From Pseudomonadota bacterium (GTDB taxonomy: Bacteria > Desulfobacterota > BSN033 > G020346125), in assembly GCA_030673585.1 (NCBI GenBank), contig DAOVIU010000113.1, positions 1-5,592 on the forward strand: a stretch of 5,592 nucleotides of DNA. Reading direction: 5' to 3'. Within the stretch, counting starts at the first letter, position 1, and each line of letters starts with the position of its first letter. A model generated the notes under the pieces. It did not search any database. It was not told the origin of the DNA and saw only the letters and a program-made list of their open reading frames with translations. Positions 1 to 5,592 of the stretch are shown here, one piece after another. The position numbers were made by a program, and so were the translations under genes.

Positions 1-782
1 AAGAGGAAGAATCCTTCCTTCTTAATGGTGTAAGCCTGACGGTAAAAAGGGGTGGGTACGTTGCCATCCTGGGGAGAAATGCCGCTGGGAAGACCACATT
101 GGCCAAATTGATGAAAGGCTTACTCCATCCGTCATCGGGGGAAATTCGAATCGATGGGCAACCGATCTACCCGGGTAAGGGAAGGTTCAATATTGGGCTG
201 ATCCTTTCCAACCCCGATGACCAGCTCCTTTTTCCCACGGTGGAGGAGGAGGTGGCTTTTGGCTTGGAGGGCATGGGGGGGGAAAGGGAGACGATACGAA
301 GGAGGATGGTGGAATATTTGGGTTTGCTCGAAATGGAGCAATGTCTCAGCATCCCTCTTCAATTCCTCTCCAGAGGCCAGCGACAAAGGACGGCCATCGC
401 GGCAGTCCTGGCCTTGGAGCCGAATTACCTCCTTCTCGATGAGGCTACCTCCGCCCTCGATCCCGGTTGGAGGAGCCGTTTCATGTCCATTTTATCCGCA
501 CTGAAAGCTAGGAGGAAAATGGCCATCATCCACTTTACCACCTCCCTTGAGGAGGCAAGTTATGCCCGACTCATTCTCATTTTGGAGAATGGAGGGTTGA
601 TTGCCAACTATACCCCCGCTGAGATTCTCTCCCTCCCGAGTGGTTTAACTGAGATGGGATACCCTCTCCCCCCGGTTGCGGAGCTATCCTTACGCCTTGG
701 ACAAATGGGCCACCCCATTCCTCCGGGAATCGTTACGGCGGAGGAGATGGAAACGTTTCTCCCCAGTGTGATGAGGGGTTAA
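1..782 (+). CDS. Energy-coupling factor (ECF/CbiO-like) ABC transporter ATPase, 5' partial
   Basis: This is the nucleotide-binding subunit of an ECF-type importer, which powers uptake of a vitamin or metal ion from the cytoplasmic face of the membrane. The frame is open to the left edge (first full codon at base 3), so the start is off the window; 259 residues are visible, against roughly 270-285 for the family. Motifs in order are Walker A GRNAAGKT (bases 72-95), the family-typical NPDDQ followed by PTVEEEVAFG, signature LSRGQ (366-380), Walker B LLLDE with D-loop SALD, and a C-terminal PPVAEL...GIVTAEEME tail typical of CbiO/EcfA. Several residues are off consensus: Ser replaces the Q-loop Gln (207-209), LSRGQ replaces LSGGQ, and Thr occupies the H-loop His position (540-542). 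No EcfT or S component is visible, so the substrate is unknown. It is probably cotranscribed with the downstream gspN-like gene, 23 bases away. The family assignment is firm; activity is uncertain. Confidence 0.9.
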   Translation, partial: EEESFLLNGVSLTVKRGGYVAILGRNAAGKTTLAKLMKGLLHPSSGEIRIDGQPIYPGKGRFNIGLILSNPDDQLLFPTVEEEVAFGLEGMGGERETIRRRMVEYLGLLEMEQCLSIPLQFLSRGQRQRTAIAAVLALEPNYLLLDEATSALDPGWRSRFMSILSALKARRKMAIIHFTTSLEEASYARLILILENGGLIANYTPAEILSLPSGLTEMGYPLPPVAELSLRLGQMGHPIPPGIVTAEEMETFLPSVMRG

Positions 783-797
783 AGCTTTTCCTACCTC

Positions 798-805
798 GGA
801 GGAGG
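798..805 (+). promoter_or_regulatory. Strong Shine-Dalgarno directly abutting the annotated gspN start
   Basis: GGAGGAGG touches the ATG at 806. The first GGAGG leaves only 3 bases to that ATG, while the second (801-805) leaves 6 bases to an in-frame TTG at 812. The true start may therefore be TTG 812, which would remove two residues. The next in-frame ATG, at 824, is 18 bases away and too distant. Confidence 0.6.
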
Positions 806-1693
806 ATGCCATTGACCATCCAGATGAAGGGGAAGAAGGCCTTCCATGCTATCATTTTCGTCCTCCTTGTCATTTTCCTTTTCATTGTTTTTCTCTATAT
901 CGGTTTCCCCTACGACATGCTTAAGAGGAGAATCATAGGGGAACTGGAGACAAAAACTCCCTTCCTTTATGAAATTGAGGAGCTTCGTCCCTATCCCCTA
1001 TCAGGCTTGACCTTTAAAAACGTGGCCATCTACGCCTCGCTGGATTCGAAAAGGGCTAGGGTGTTGGGCGTTGAGCGGTTTAGGGTTACCCTATCCCTCA
1101 TTCCACTTCTGTGGAGAAGGGTCCACCTACGATTATGGGGAAAGATATTGGAGGGAACCGTGGAGGGCGGAATCACCAGGCGAGGGAACAACGGGGAGCT
1201 AACCCTTTGGGGAAGGGATGTAAACCTCCAACAAATCGACATTCTGAGAGATGTCGTGGGCGTGGAGATGGCGGGAATCCTGAGGGGGAAAACGGTGCTT
1301 ACCCTTGGTGAAGGGGGTATCTCCGAACAAACCGGAACAGCGGAATTCACCATCAACGAGGCGATATTGCGAAGATTACCCTTGCCCGGGGTAGCTCCTC
1401 TTCGCGTGGGAAGCATTCAAGGTAAGCTAGAACTTAAACGTGGAAATATTCTTATCAAGCGCCTTGCCTTCTCAGGAGGGGATCTCAGCGGCCAGGTGCG
1501 CGGAAATATCCTCCTCAATCCCAATTTTTCGCAGAGCCAACTCAACCTGAGAATTACCATTAAACCTTCCGCGAAATTCGATTCCAGGTATCGGGTACTC
1601 CTCTCCCTTCTCGGCCGGCAGAGGCAAACCGAGGGCCTTTACGCCTTCTTCCTGAAGGGAACGTTACATCACCCTCGTCTCGTAACGAAATGA
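806..1693 (+). CDS. gspN: GspN-family type II secretion system-associated protein
   Basis: This is a 295-residue inner-membrane-anchored protein resembling the GspN family of type II secretion, found in deltaproteobacterial and related genomes and thought to have an AsmA-like beta-rich periplasmic fold. A short basic N-terminus (KGKK, residues 8-11) precedes one hydrophobic segment at about 12-33, followed by a large, presumably periplasmic domain of alternating hydrophobic strands. The family-like features are FPYDMLKRRI just after the membrane segment and, near the C-terminus, a glycine-rich stretch (LAFSGGDLSGQVRGNI) followed by an NLRITIKP strand. No catalytic motif is expected. It follows the ABC ATPase by 23 bases with a strong Shine-Dalgarno. 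No other gsp genes lie in the window and the next gene is convergent, so it is either the last gene of a cluster starting upstream or an isolated copy. GspN is the likeliest assignment; a generic AsmA-like protein is the alternative. Confidence 0.7.
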   Translation: MPLTIQMKGKKAFHAIIFVLLVIFLFIVFLYIGFPYDMLKRRIIGELETKTPFLYEIEELRPYPLSGLTFKNVAIYASLDSKRARVLGVERFRVTLSLIPLLWRRVHLRLWGKILEGTVEGGITRRGNNGELTLWGRDVNLQQIDILRDVVGVEMAGILRGKTVLTLGEGGISEQTGTAEFTINEAILRRLPLPGVAPLRVGSIQGKLELKRGNILIKRLAFSGGDLSGQVRGNILLNPNFSQSQLNLRITIKPSAKFDSRYRVLLSLLGRQRQTEGLYAFFLKGTLHHPRLVTK

Positions 1694-1702
1694 CGATCTC
1701 TG

Positions 1703-1759
1703 GCCGAGGGGAAAACACCCTCTCGGCTTCGCTGACGGGGAAAAATCAACGGGGTGTTT
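1703..1759. terminator. Overlapping inverted repeats between convergent gspN and rex, possible bidirectional terminator
   Basis: The first stem pairs GCCGAGGGG (1703-1711) with the segment at 1719-1727; its nine pairs include one G-T wobble and the loop is seven bases. The second pairs AAACACCC (1713-1720) with GGGTGTTT (1752-1759) perfectly over eight bases across a 31-base loop. They share bases 1719-1720, so only one can form fully at a time. Neither is followed by a proper U-tract on either strand, so termination is inferred from the position between two converging stop codons. Confidence 0.35.
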
Positions 1760-1767
1760 GGACGAAA

Positions 1768-2406
1768 TTAGATGGATAGGAGATAGGCCAGGTTATCCAA
1801 TACGGTCGTGAAGAAGACGTTCTTCACGGTATATCCCTTGGGTACCTCTAGTTGGGCAGGTGCGAAGTTGAGGATTCCCCGGACACTGGCGTCCACCAGT
1901 TGATCCGCCACCTTCTGGGCTTGATCCGCCGGCGTCGTGATAATTCCAATCTCGATGTTTCTGTCCCTGACTACATCCTTTAAGGTCTCGGGATAAAGGA
2001 TTTCCACGGGCTTTCCCAGCTTTTCAGATATCCTCCCAATGACCTTCGGGGGGTCGATATCGAAAGCGGCCACGATTTTGTAATTTTGCTTCAGAAAATC
2101 CTTATAGGAAAAGAGCGCCGAACCCAGGTTGCCCATCCCGATAATTGCCATTCTCCATTCTTTATCTAATCCGAGGATTCGTTTAATATCGAAAAGCAAA
2201 TCCCTCACGTAATATCCGACCCCCCTGATACCAAATTCACCGAAGTAAGCCAAGTCTTTTCTCACTTGGGCCGCATTGACCGCGCACATGGTGGCTAGTT
2301 GGGCCGAAGAAACCACTTTTTCTCCCTTGGCCTGTAACTGCTCCAAACACCTCGAATACCTTGACAACCGCCTGATGGTCGCCTCTGGAACCTTCGAGTA
2401 CTTCAA
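1768..2406 (-). CDS. rex: Redox-sensing transcriptional repressor Rex
   Basis: Rex binds operator DNA when the NADH/NAD+ ratio is low and is released by NADH, controlling fermentation and respiration genes. The 212 residues match the family length. The N-terminal winged helix (about 1-75) contains VPEATIRRLSRY, the recognition region NAAQVRKDL (44-52) and FGEFGIRGVGY. The Rossmann domain has the dinucleotide loop GMGNLG (90-95) with Tyr101 behind it, an acidic strand end FDIDPPKVIG (115-124), TTPA (157-160) and LNFAPAQLEVP (179-189). The usual C-terminal VDLxxEL motif reads VFFTTVL (197-203), so its Asp is replaced by Phe198. Translation starts at TTG: an ideal Shine-Dalgarno sits 6 bases upstream, an in-frame TAG lies just before it, and no later start keeps the DNA-binding domain. 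It is convergent with gspN and 342 bases downstream of acs on the same strand, probably with its own promoter. Which genes it controls cannot be read from the window. Confidence 0.95.
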   Translation of the reverse strand: MKYSKVPEATIRRLSRYSRCLEQLQAKGEKVVSSAQLATMCAVNAAQVRKDLAYFGEFGIRGVGYYVRDLLFDIKRILGLDKEWRMAIIGMGNLGSALFSYKDFLKQNYKIVAAFDIDPPKVIGRISEKLGKPVEILYPETLKDVVRDRNIEIGIITTPADQAQKVADQLVDASVRGILNFAPAQLEVPKGYTVKNVFFTTVLDNLAYLLSI

Positions 2407-2412
2407 CCCTCT

Positions 2413-2419
2413 CCTCCTT
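2413..2419 (-). promoter_or_regulatory. Shine-Dalgarno fixing the TTG start of rex
   Basis: AAGGAGG on the - strand lies 6 bases before TTG at 2406-2404. It is near-perfect and well spaced, which decides the non-ATG start. Confidence 0.8.
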
Positions 2420-2459
2420 CTCCAGAAATTCTAGGCATTTCCGAGGAATTCGAAATCCC

Positions 2460-2498
2460 TGTTCGGCAACTATATCGAACATTGGAGGGATAATGCAA
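2460..2498 (-). promoter_or_regulatory. Candidate rex promoter with a dyad across the -10
   Basis: On the - strand a -10-like TATAGT (2474-2469, five of six consensus bases) lies 18 bases after a weak TTGCAT (2498-2493, three of six). This would give a leader of roughly 55 bases before the rex TTG. An inverted repeat with arms TGTTCG (2460-2465) and CGAACA (2476-2481) and a 10-base spacer brackets the -10, as expected for a repressor site. Its spacing differs from the 18-bp Rex consensus (TTGTGAA, four bases, TTCACAA), so Rex binding here is not assumed. The assignment is by eye only. Confidence 0.35.
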
Positions 2499-2699
2499 GG
2501 AAAAAGATAATTTTTTCACAAAGCCTTTTCGGATGGAAAGGGAGATACTGGGAAGAGCTATTTGTTTAGAGCACGTTTAAAAATGAGGTGGTTTCAGGTC
2601 CAAGGAAATCTGAATCAACCGAAGTTGGTATTTTGTGCGATACTGATAAAATGAAGTCAAAGGCACCGGGATTTCTGAGGGACGGGGCGGTTAGCACCG

Positions 2700-2727
2700 A
2701 AAAATCGCCCCATCGATGGAAAAGGCG
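2700..2727 (-). terminator. Candidate intrinsic terminator downstream of acs
   Basis: On the - strand, 22 bases after the acs stop, CGCC (2727-2724) can pair with GGCG (2709-2706). Inside it the perfect palindrome CCATCGATGG (2719-2710) folds as CCA/UGG around UCGA, leaving a four-U bulge on one side. One A and a run of five U follow. The position and U-run suit a terminator, but the stem is short and bulged. Confidence 0.4.
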
Positions 2728-2748
2728 GAAGATAAAAGGGCTCTCAGT

Positions 2749-4722
2749 TCATTGCCTTCCCGAGATGAGGGCTTCAACAACGGATGGATCGGCTAGGGTC
2801 GAGGTATCGCCCAAATCCGTGGTATCCCCTTCGGCTATCTTTCTCAAGATCCTCCGCATGATCTTTCCGCTCCGGGTCTTGGGCAGGGCGTCTGCGAAAT
2901 GGATCTTATCCGGTGTGGCAATCGGTCCGATTTCCTTCCGGACATGATCCACCAATGTTTTCTTCAGATCTTTCGTTTTTTCAACGCCGGTTTTCAACGC
3001 CACAAAGGCGTAAATCCCCTGTCCCTTGATAACATGGGAAAACCCCACGACGGCCGCTTCGGCCACCATTGGGTGGGATACGAGGGCGCTTTCGATCTCC
3101 GCGGTACCCAGGCGATGCCCCGAAACATTAATGACGTCGTCCACCCTCCCCATTAGCCAGAAATAGCCGTCCTCGTCTCTTCTCGCCCCGTCCCCCGTGA
3201 AGTACATCCCCGGGAATTGGGAGAAATAGATATCCACAAATCGCCCCGGATCGCCGTAGACGGTCCTCATAATTCCCGGCCACGGCTTCCGGACGCAGAG
3301 GTAACCCCCCTCGTTGACATCACATTCGGATCCATCATCTCTTACCACCACCGCATCGATCCCGGGGAAGGGAACTGTCGCAGACCCTGGCTTAATGGGA
3401 ATTGCACCAGGAAGGGGACTGATGATGCTTCCCCCCGTTTCCGTCTGCCAATACGTGTCCATGATGGGACATCTTCCCCCTCCGATCACGTTGTAATACC
3501 ACATCCAGGCATCAGGGTTGATGGGTTCACCCACCGTTCCCAGAATGCATAGGCTGCTCAAATCCCTTTTCCGGGGCCAATCATCCCCTTCCCGCGCCAA
3601 GGCCCGGATGGCAGTAGGCGCTGTGTAGAAGATGTTTACCTTGTATTTTTCCACGATCTCCCAAAACCGGTCGGGCTTCGGGTACGTGGGGACCCCCTCG
3701 AACATGAGGCTTGTAGCTCCTAGGGCCAATGGTCCATAGACGACATAACTGTGGCCGGTGACCCAACCAATATCCGCTGTGCACCAGTAGATATCCTCAT
3801 CCTTTACGTCGAATATCCATTTCGTGGTCTGCAAGGCATAGAGGAGGTAGCCACCGGTAGTATGGAGTACCCCTTTTGGCTTACCAGTACTCCCGCTCGT
3901 ATAGAGGATGAAAAGGGGATCTTCGGCATCCATCTCTTCCGGTTCGCACCTTGAGCTGATATCTCCGGCAGTCATTTCTTCTTCCCACCAGCTGTCCCTT
4001 TCCCTTTCCATGGTTACATCGATATTGGTGCGCTTGTAGACGACGCATGATTGAACACTAGGGCATTCCCGTAACGTGAGATCAACATTCTGCTTGAGGC
4101 CAATGACCTTTCCCCTTCGAAATCCGCCATCCGTGGTAACTACGAGTTTAGCCTCGCAATCCAATATTCGATCCCTCAATGATTCGGCACTGAAACCCCC
4201 GAAGACCACGCTATGAATCACACCGATTCGAGCACACGCTAGCATTGCTATGGGGAGCTCGGGAATCATGGGCATGTACAGTGCAACGCGGTCGCCCTTT
4301 TTCAGTCCCTTCTTTTTCAGAACGTTGGCAAACTTACAAACCTCTCGGTGGAGCTGTTGGTACGTATAAATCCGGTTTTGTCCATCGGGCTCTCCCTCCC
4401 AAATGAGGGCCGGGTTGCTCTCATGCCCATTCCGAAGATGTCGATCCAGACAGTTCGAAGAGGCATTTAATTTCCCTCCCGTGAACCAGCGGATTACCCC
4501 TCGAGGAAAATCCGCCTCCAAAACCCGGTCCCATTTTTTGGACCACTCCAGTTGGTCGGCCTTTTCGGCCCAGAACCCCTCGGGGTCCTCGATGGACCTC
4601 CTGTAGATTTCCTCGTATTCGGCAAGGCTCCTCACATGGGCGCCCCTGCTGAGGGCAATCGGGGGCTCAAAAATCCGCTTCTCATTCATCACTGAATCGA
4701 ATGCCTTCTTTTCATCCGCCAT
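2749..4722 (-). CDS. acs: Acetyl-CoA synthetase (acetate--CoA ligase, AMP-forming)
   Basis: This cytoplasmic enzyme activates acetate with ATP and CoA through acetyl-AMP, giving acetyl-CoA, AMP and pyrophosphate. All 657 residues are present, close to the usual 650. Visible motifs are the phosphate-binding loop [11 protein letters not shown] (274-284), GWVTGHS (319-325), GTVGEP (395-400), [10 protein letters not shown] (422-431), the adenylate-binding TGD (509-511), the hinge [13 protein letters not shown] (525-537) and [11 protein letters not shown] (614-624). With a constant offset of 11, the Salmonella Acs acetate-pocket residues Val310, Thr311, Val386 and Trp414 fall on V321, T322, V397 and W425, and the acetylatable Lys609 falls on K620. 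This argues for acetate specificity and for a site suited to Pat/CobB-type control. ATG 4722 is chosen because AGGAGG (4736-4731) lies 8 bases upstream and the family's N-terminal region is complete from there. It is flanked upstream by a terminated cytochrome gene and downstream by rex. Nothing in it appears broken. Confidence 0.97.
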   Translation of the reverse strand: MADEKKAFDSVMNEKRIFEPPIALSRGAHVRSLAEYEEIYRRSIEDPEGFWAEKADQLEWSKKWDRVLEADFPRGVIRWFTGGKLNASSNCLDRHLRNGHESNPALIWEGEPDGQNRIYTYQQLHREVCKFANVLKKKGLKKGDRVALYMPMIPELPIAMLACARIGVIHSVVFGGFSAESLRDRILDCEAKLVVTTDGGFRRGKVIGLKQNVDLTLRECPSVQSCVVYKRTNIDVTMERERDSWWEEEMTAGDISSRCEPEEMDAEDPLFILYTSGSTGKPKGVLHTTGGYLLYALQTTKWIFDVKDEDIYWCTADIGWVTGHSYVVYGPLALGATSLMFEGVPTYPKPDRFWEIVEKYKVNIFYTAPTAIRALAREGDDWPRKRDLSSLCILGTVGEPINPDAWMWYYNVIGGGRCPIMDTYWQTETGGSIISPLPGAIPIKPGSATVPFPGIDAVVVRDDGSECDVNEGGYLCVRKPWPGIMRTVYGDPGRFVDIYFSQFPGMYFTGDGARRDEDGYFWLMGRVDDVINVSGHRLGTAEIESALVSHPMVAEAAVVGFSHVIKGQGIYAFVALKTGVEKTKDLKKTLVDHVRKEIGPIATPDKIHFADALPKTRSGKIMRRILRKIAEGDTTDLGDTSTLADPSVVEALISGRQ

Positions 4723-4832
4723 AGCCAGGACCTCCTGTTCATCCCTGTTCCGAATCCCTCGCAGCGTACCACAAGCAGTGGCGCTTTTTCAATCCTACAA
4801 GGGCTGACCCTCGAGAAAACCGCCTCGCCCAA

Positions 4833-4864
4833 ATTATTCCAGGGTTTCCGTATTCCAATGGAAT
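4833..4864 (-). promoter_or_regulatory. Candidate acs promoter with an adjoining palindrome
   Basis: On the - strand AATAAT (4838-4833, five of six -10 bases) is preceded directly by TGG, giving an extended -10. A -35-like TTGGAA (4858-4853) lies 14 bases upstream, shorter than optimal, and sits inside the palindrome ATTCCAATGGAAT (4852-4864; six-base arms around one central base). The leader to the acs ATG would be about 100 bases. No sigma-54 element was seen. Called by eye. Confidence 0.3.
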
Positions 4865-4925
4865 CGGGCTCCATGAGATGAGATGAAGCCAGGATGAAGG
4901 GCGAACGAACCTCGTCAGGTTCTTT

Positions 4926-4958
4926 AAAAAAAGGCGAGATGATGACATCTCGCCTTTT
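4926..4958 (-). terminator. Intrinsic terminator of the multiheme cytochrome gene
   Basis: A perfect nine-pair GC-rich stem, GGCGAGATG (4933-4941) with CATCTCGCC (4946-4954), closes a four-base loop. On the - strand it is followed by seven U (4932-4926) and preceded by AAAA, which extends the pairing. It begins 26 bases after the cytochrome stop codon. The four T on the + side could also stop antisense transcription, but no + strand gene ends nearby. It separates the cytochrome gene from acs. Confidence 0.92.
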
Positions 4959-4983
4959 GCCTTTGAACTCCACCGGCTTTCCG

Positions 4984-5592
4984 CTATTTCTTCCCAAGGG
5001 TATGAACACCTTTGGCATACTTTAAGGCCCACTGCTTTGTCTCCGCAGGATGGCAGTACAGGCATGAATATTCCAGGGTGAGGTATCCCTTGGCAAACTT
5101 ACCATCATCGGTGAACATCTTGGCATTGGGGTCGGTGTTTATCCTGAAGGCGTGGCTTTTGATATCACCTTCATACTTTCCATAGGCCACGGCAGTTTTT
5201 GCGGCCGGAGGCATATGGCAGTTCTCGCATTTTATCCTGCGCCGGGAATGCCGGCTTCCTTCGAAGGCCTTGGCCACCTTTTTGTGGCACCTATCGCAGC
5301 CGATTTTGATCCCGATGCCCCTTTGAGCGGTCAGGTGAGGGTTGTGGCAGGTTATGCACTTGAGGTTCTTATGAGGGCTTGCCAGGAGTTCGTTATACTG
5401 CTCATGGTGCCGAACAAATCCGCCCTTGGCGGGAATCTTATCCTTGGCCCCTCGGATGTGGCATGATCCACAGAGCGTGGCCTCTTTTGTGACCTTGATC
5501 AATTTGGGATCCCCCCCGGCATCCACGTGCTTCTTCCCGGGTCCGTGGCACCCCTCGCACTGAATTCCCGGAAAAGCCCAGGTTCCAACGAT
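4984..5592 (-). CDS. Multiheme c-type cytochrome, 5' partial
   Basis: This is an exported electron carrier expected in the periplasm or outer envelope. The frame is open to the right edge: codons upstream of the GTG at 5526 read on without a stop and include another heme site, so that GTG is not the start and the N-terminus, with any signal peptide, is missing. Across 202 visible residues there are six CXXCH sites: CEGCH (12-16), CGSCH (41-45), CITCH (79-83), CDRCH (99-103), CENCH (122-126) and CLYCH (177-181). Many other histidines (RHHEQY, ASPHKN, NPH, SRHS, KSHAF) could be distal ligands, as in bis-His hemes. The CENCHMPP segment followed by GDIKSHAFRIN resembles cytochrome c554-like or doubled-CXXCH proteins. 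The C-terminal 20 residues after the last heme are basic and heme-free. The redox partner and total heme number are unknown. A strong terminator follows directly. Confidence 0.9.
   Translation of the reverse strand: MVGTWAFPGIQCEGCHGPGKKHVDAGGDPKLIKVTKEATLCGSCHIRGAKDKIPAKGGFVRHHEQYNELLASPHKNLKCITCHNPHLTAQRGIGIKIGCDRCHKKVAKAFEGSRHSRRRIKCENCHMPPAAKTAVAYGKYEGDIKSHAFRINTDPNAKMFTDDGKFAKGYLTLEYSCLYCHPAETKQWALKYAKGVHTLGKK

Larger units (their letters stand above)
2407..2748. other. Intergenic region between acs and rex
   Basis: These 342 bases contain no convincing gene. From the acs side there is a terminator-like element (2700-2727), an alternative GGGGCG/CGCCCC stem (2684-2689 with 2706-2711), a small CAAC-CGAA-GTTG hairpin (2616-2627; a UUCG tetraloop when read on the - strand), a TTCACAA Rex half-site (2515-2521) with a poor partner half, and then the candidate rex promoter and its dyad. 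Open frames crossing the region (2588-2947 on + and 2482-2237 on -) are mostly antisense or out-of-frame shadows of acs and rex and lack good ribosome-binding sites. Confidence 0.6.
4723..4983. other. Intergenic region between cytochrome c and acs
   Basis: These 261 bases hold the cytochrome terminator, the candidate acs promoter with its palindrome, the acs Shine-Dalgarno and a short ATGAG tandem (about 4873-4882). Open - strand frames reaching across it (5018-4689 and 5065-4739) begin inside the cytochrome gene, read through the terminator hairpin and resemble no family I recognise. Confidence 0.6.

Noticed and set aside
99..782. TTG at 99 as the start of the ABC ATPase
   Set aside because: It lies inside the Walker A region; the frame is open upstream and encodes GRNAAGKT, so the gene is cut by the window edge.
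1030..1416. 128-codon - strand frame antisense to gspN
   Set aside because: It is a shadow of the gspN frame with no ribosome-binding site and no recognisable motifs.
2237..2482. 81-codon - strand frame beginning upstream of rex
   Set aside because: It overlaps rex in another frame, has no Shine-Dalgarno at its ATG and shows no family resemblance. Rex itself is intact, so this is not a frameshift remnant.
2684..2711. GGGGCG/CGCCCC stem as the acs terminator
   Set aside because: No U-tract follows on the - strand; the neighbouring 2700-2727 structure with five U fits better.
2588..2947. 119-codon + strand frame over the acs 3' end
   Set aside because: It starts with GTG and no good ribosome-binding site, and its second half is antisense to acs codons. 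The product is low-complexity and unrecognised.
4689..5065. Two - strand frames between the cytochrome gene and acs
   Set aside because: They start inside the cytochrome coding region, run through its terminator hairpin and end around the acs start. No recognisable domains.
5152..5466. 104-codon + strand frame antisense to the cytochrome gene
   Set aside because: The opposite strand carries five heme motifs here; this frame has no independent support.

Overview
The window holds five protein genes, two of them cut by its edges, in two convergent blocks. No tRNA, rRNA, CRISPR array, insertion sequence or phage gene was seen. I place it in an anaerobic or facultative Gram-negative bacterium with multiheme respiration, most likely Desulfobacterota ('Deltaproteobacteria') or a neighbouring phylum such as Nitrospirota. 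The reasons are the combination of a GspN-type secretion protein (which implies an outer membrane), a Rex redox repressor (absent from most Proteobacteria but common in deltaproteobacterial lineages) and a c-type cytochrome rich in CXXCH motifs. This is inference from gene content; no similarity search was run.

Left block, + strand, 1-1693: the 3' part of an energy-coupling-factor (ECF/CbiO-like) ABC ATPase, then, 23 bases later, an N-terminally anchored GspN-family protein. The short gap and strong Shine-Dalgarno sequence suggest one transcript. The ATPase keeps Walker A Lys and the Walker B Asp/Glu pair but departs from consensus in the Q-loop, signature and H-loop.

Convergent junction, 1694-1767: about 74 bases with two overlapping inverted repeats that cannot form together and no clear U-tract.

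Right block, - strand, 5592-1768: a multiheme cytochrome c (N-terminus off the window, six CXXCH motifs visible) closed by a textbook intrinsic terminator; then acetyl-CoA synthetase (acs, complete) with a weaker terminator-like structure behind it; then rex (complete, TTG start, excellent Shine-Dalgarno). The gaps of 261 and 342 bases and the terminators suggest that acs and rex each have their own promoter rather than forming one tight operon.

Functionally the right block brings together acetate activation, periplasmic electron transfer and NADH/NAD+ sensing, which would suit an anaerobe linking acetate or acetyl-CoA metabolism to respiration. That link is inference. I did not find a convincing undescribed system. 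The points most worth a second look are the degenerate ATPase motifs, the loss of a conserved Asp near the C-terminus of Rex, and a dyad over the predicted rex -10 region.
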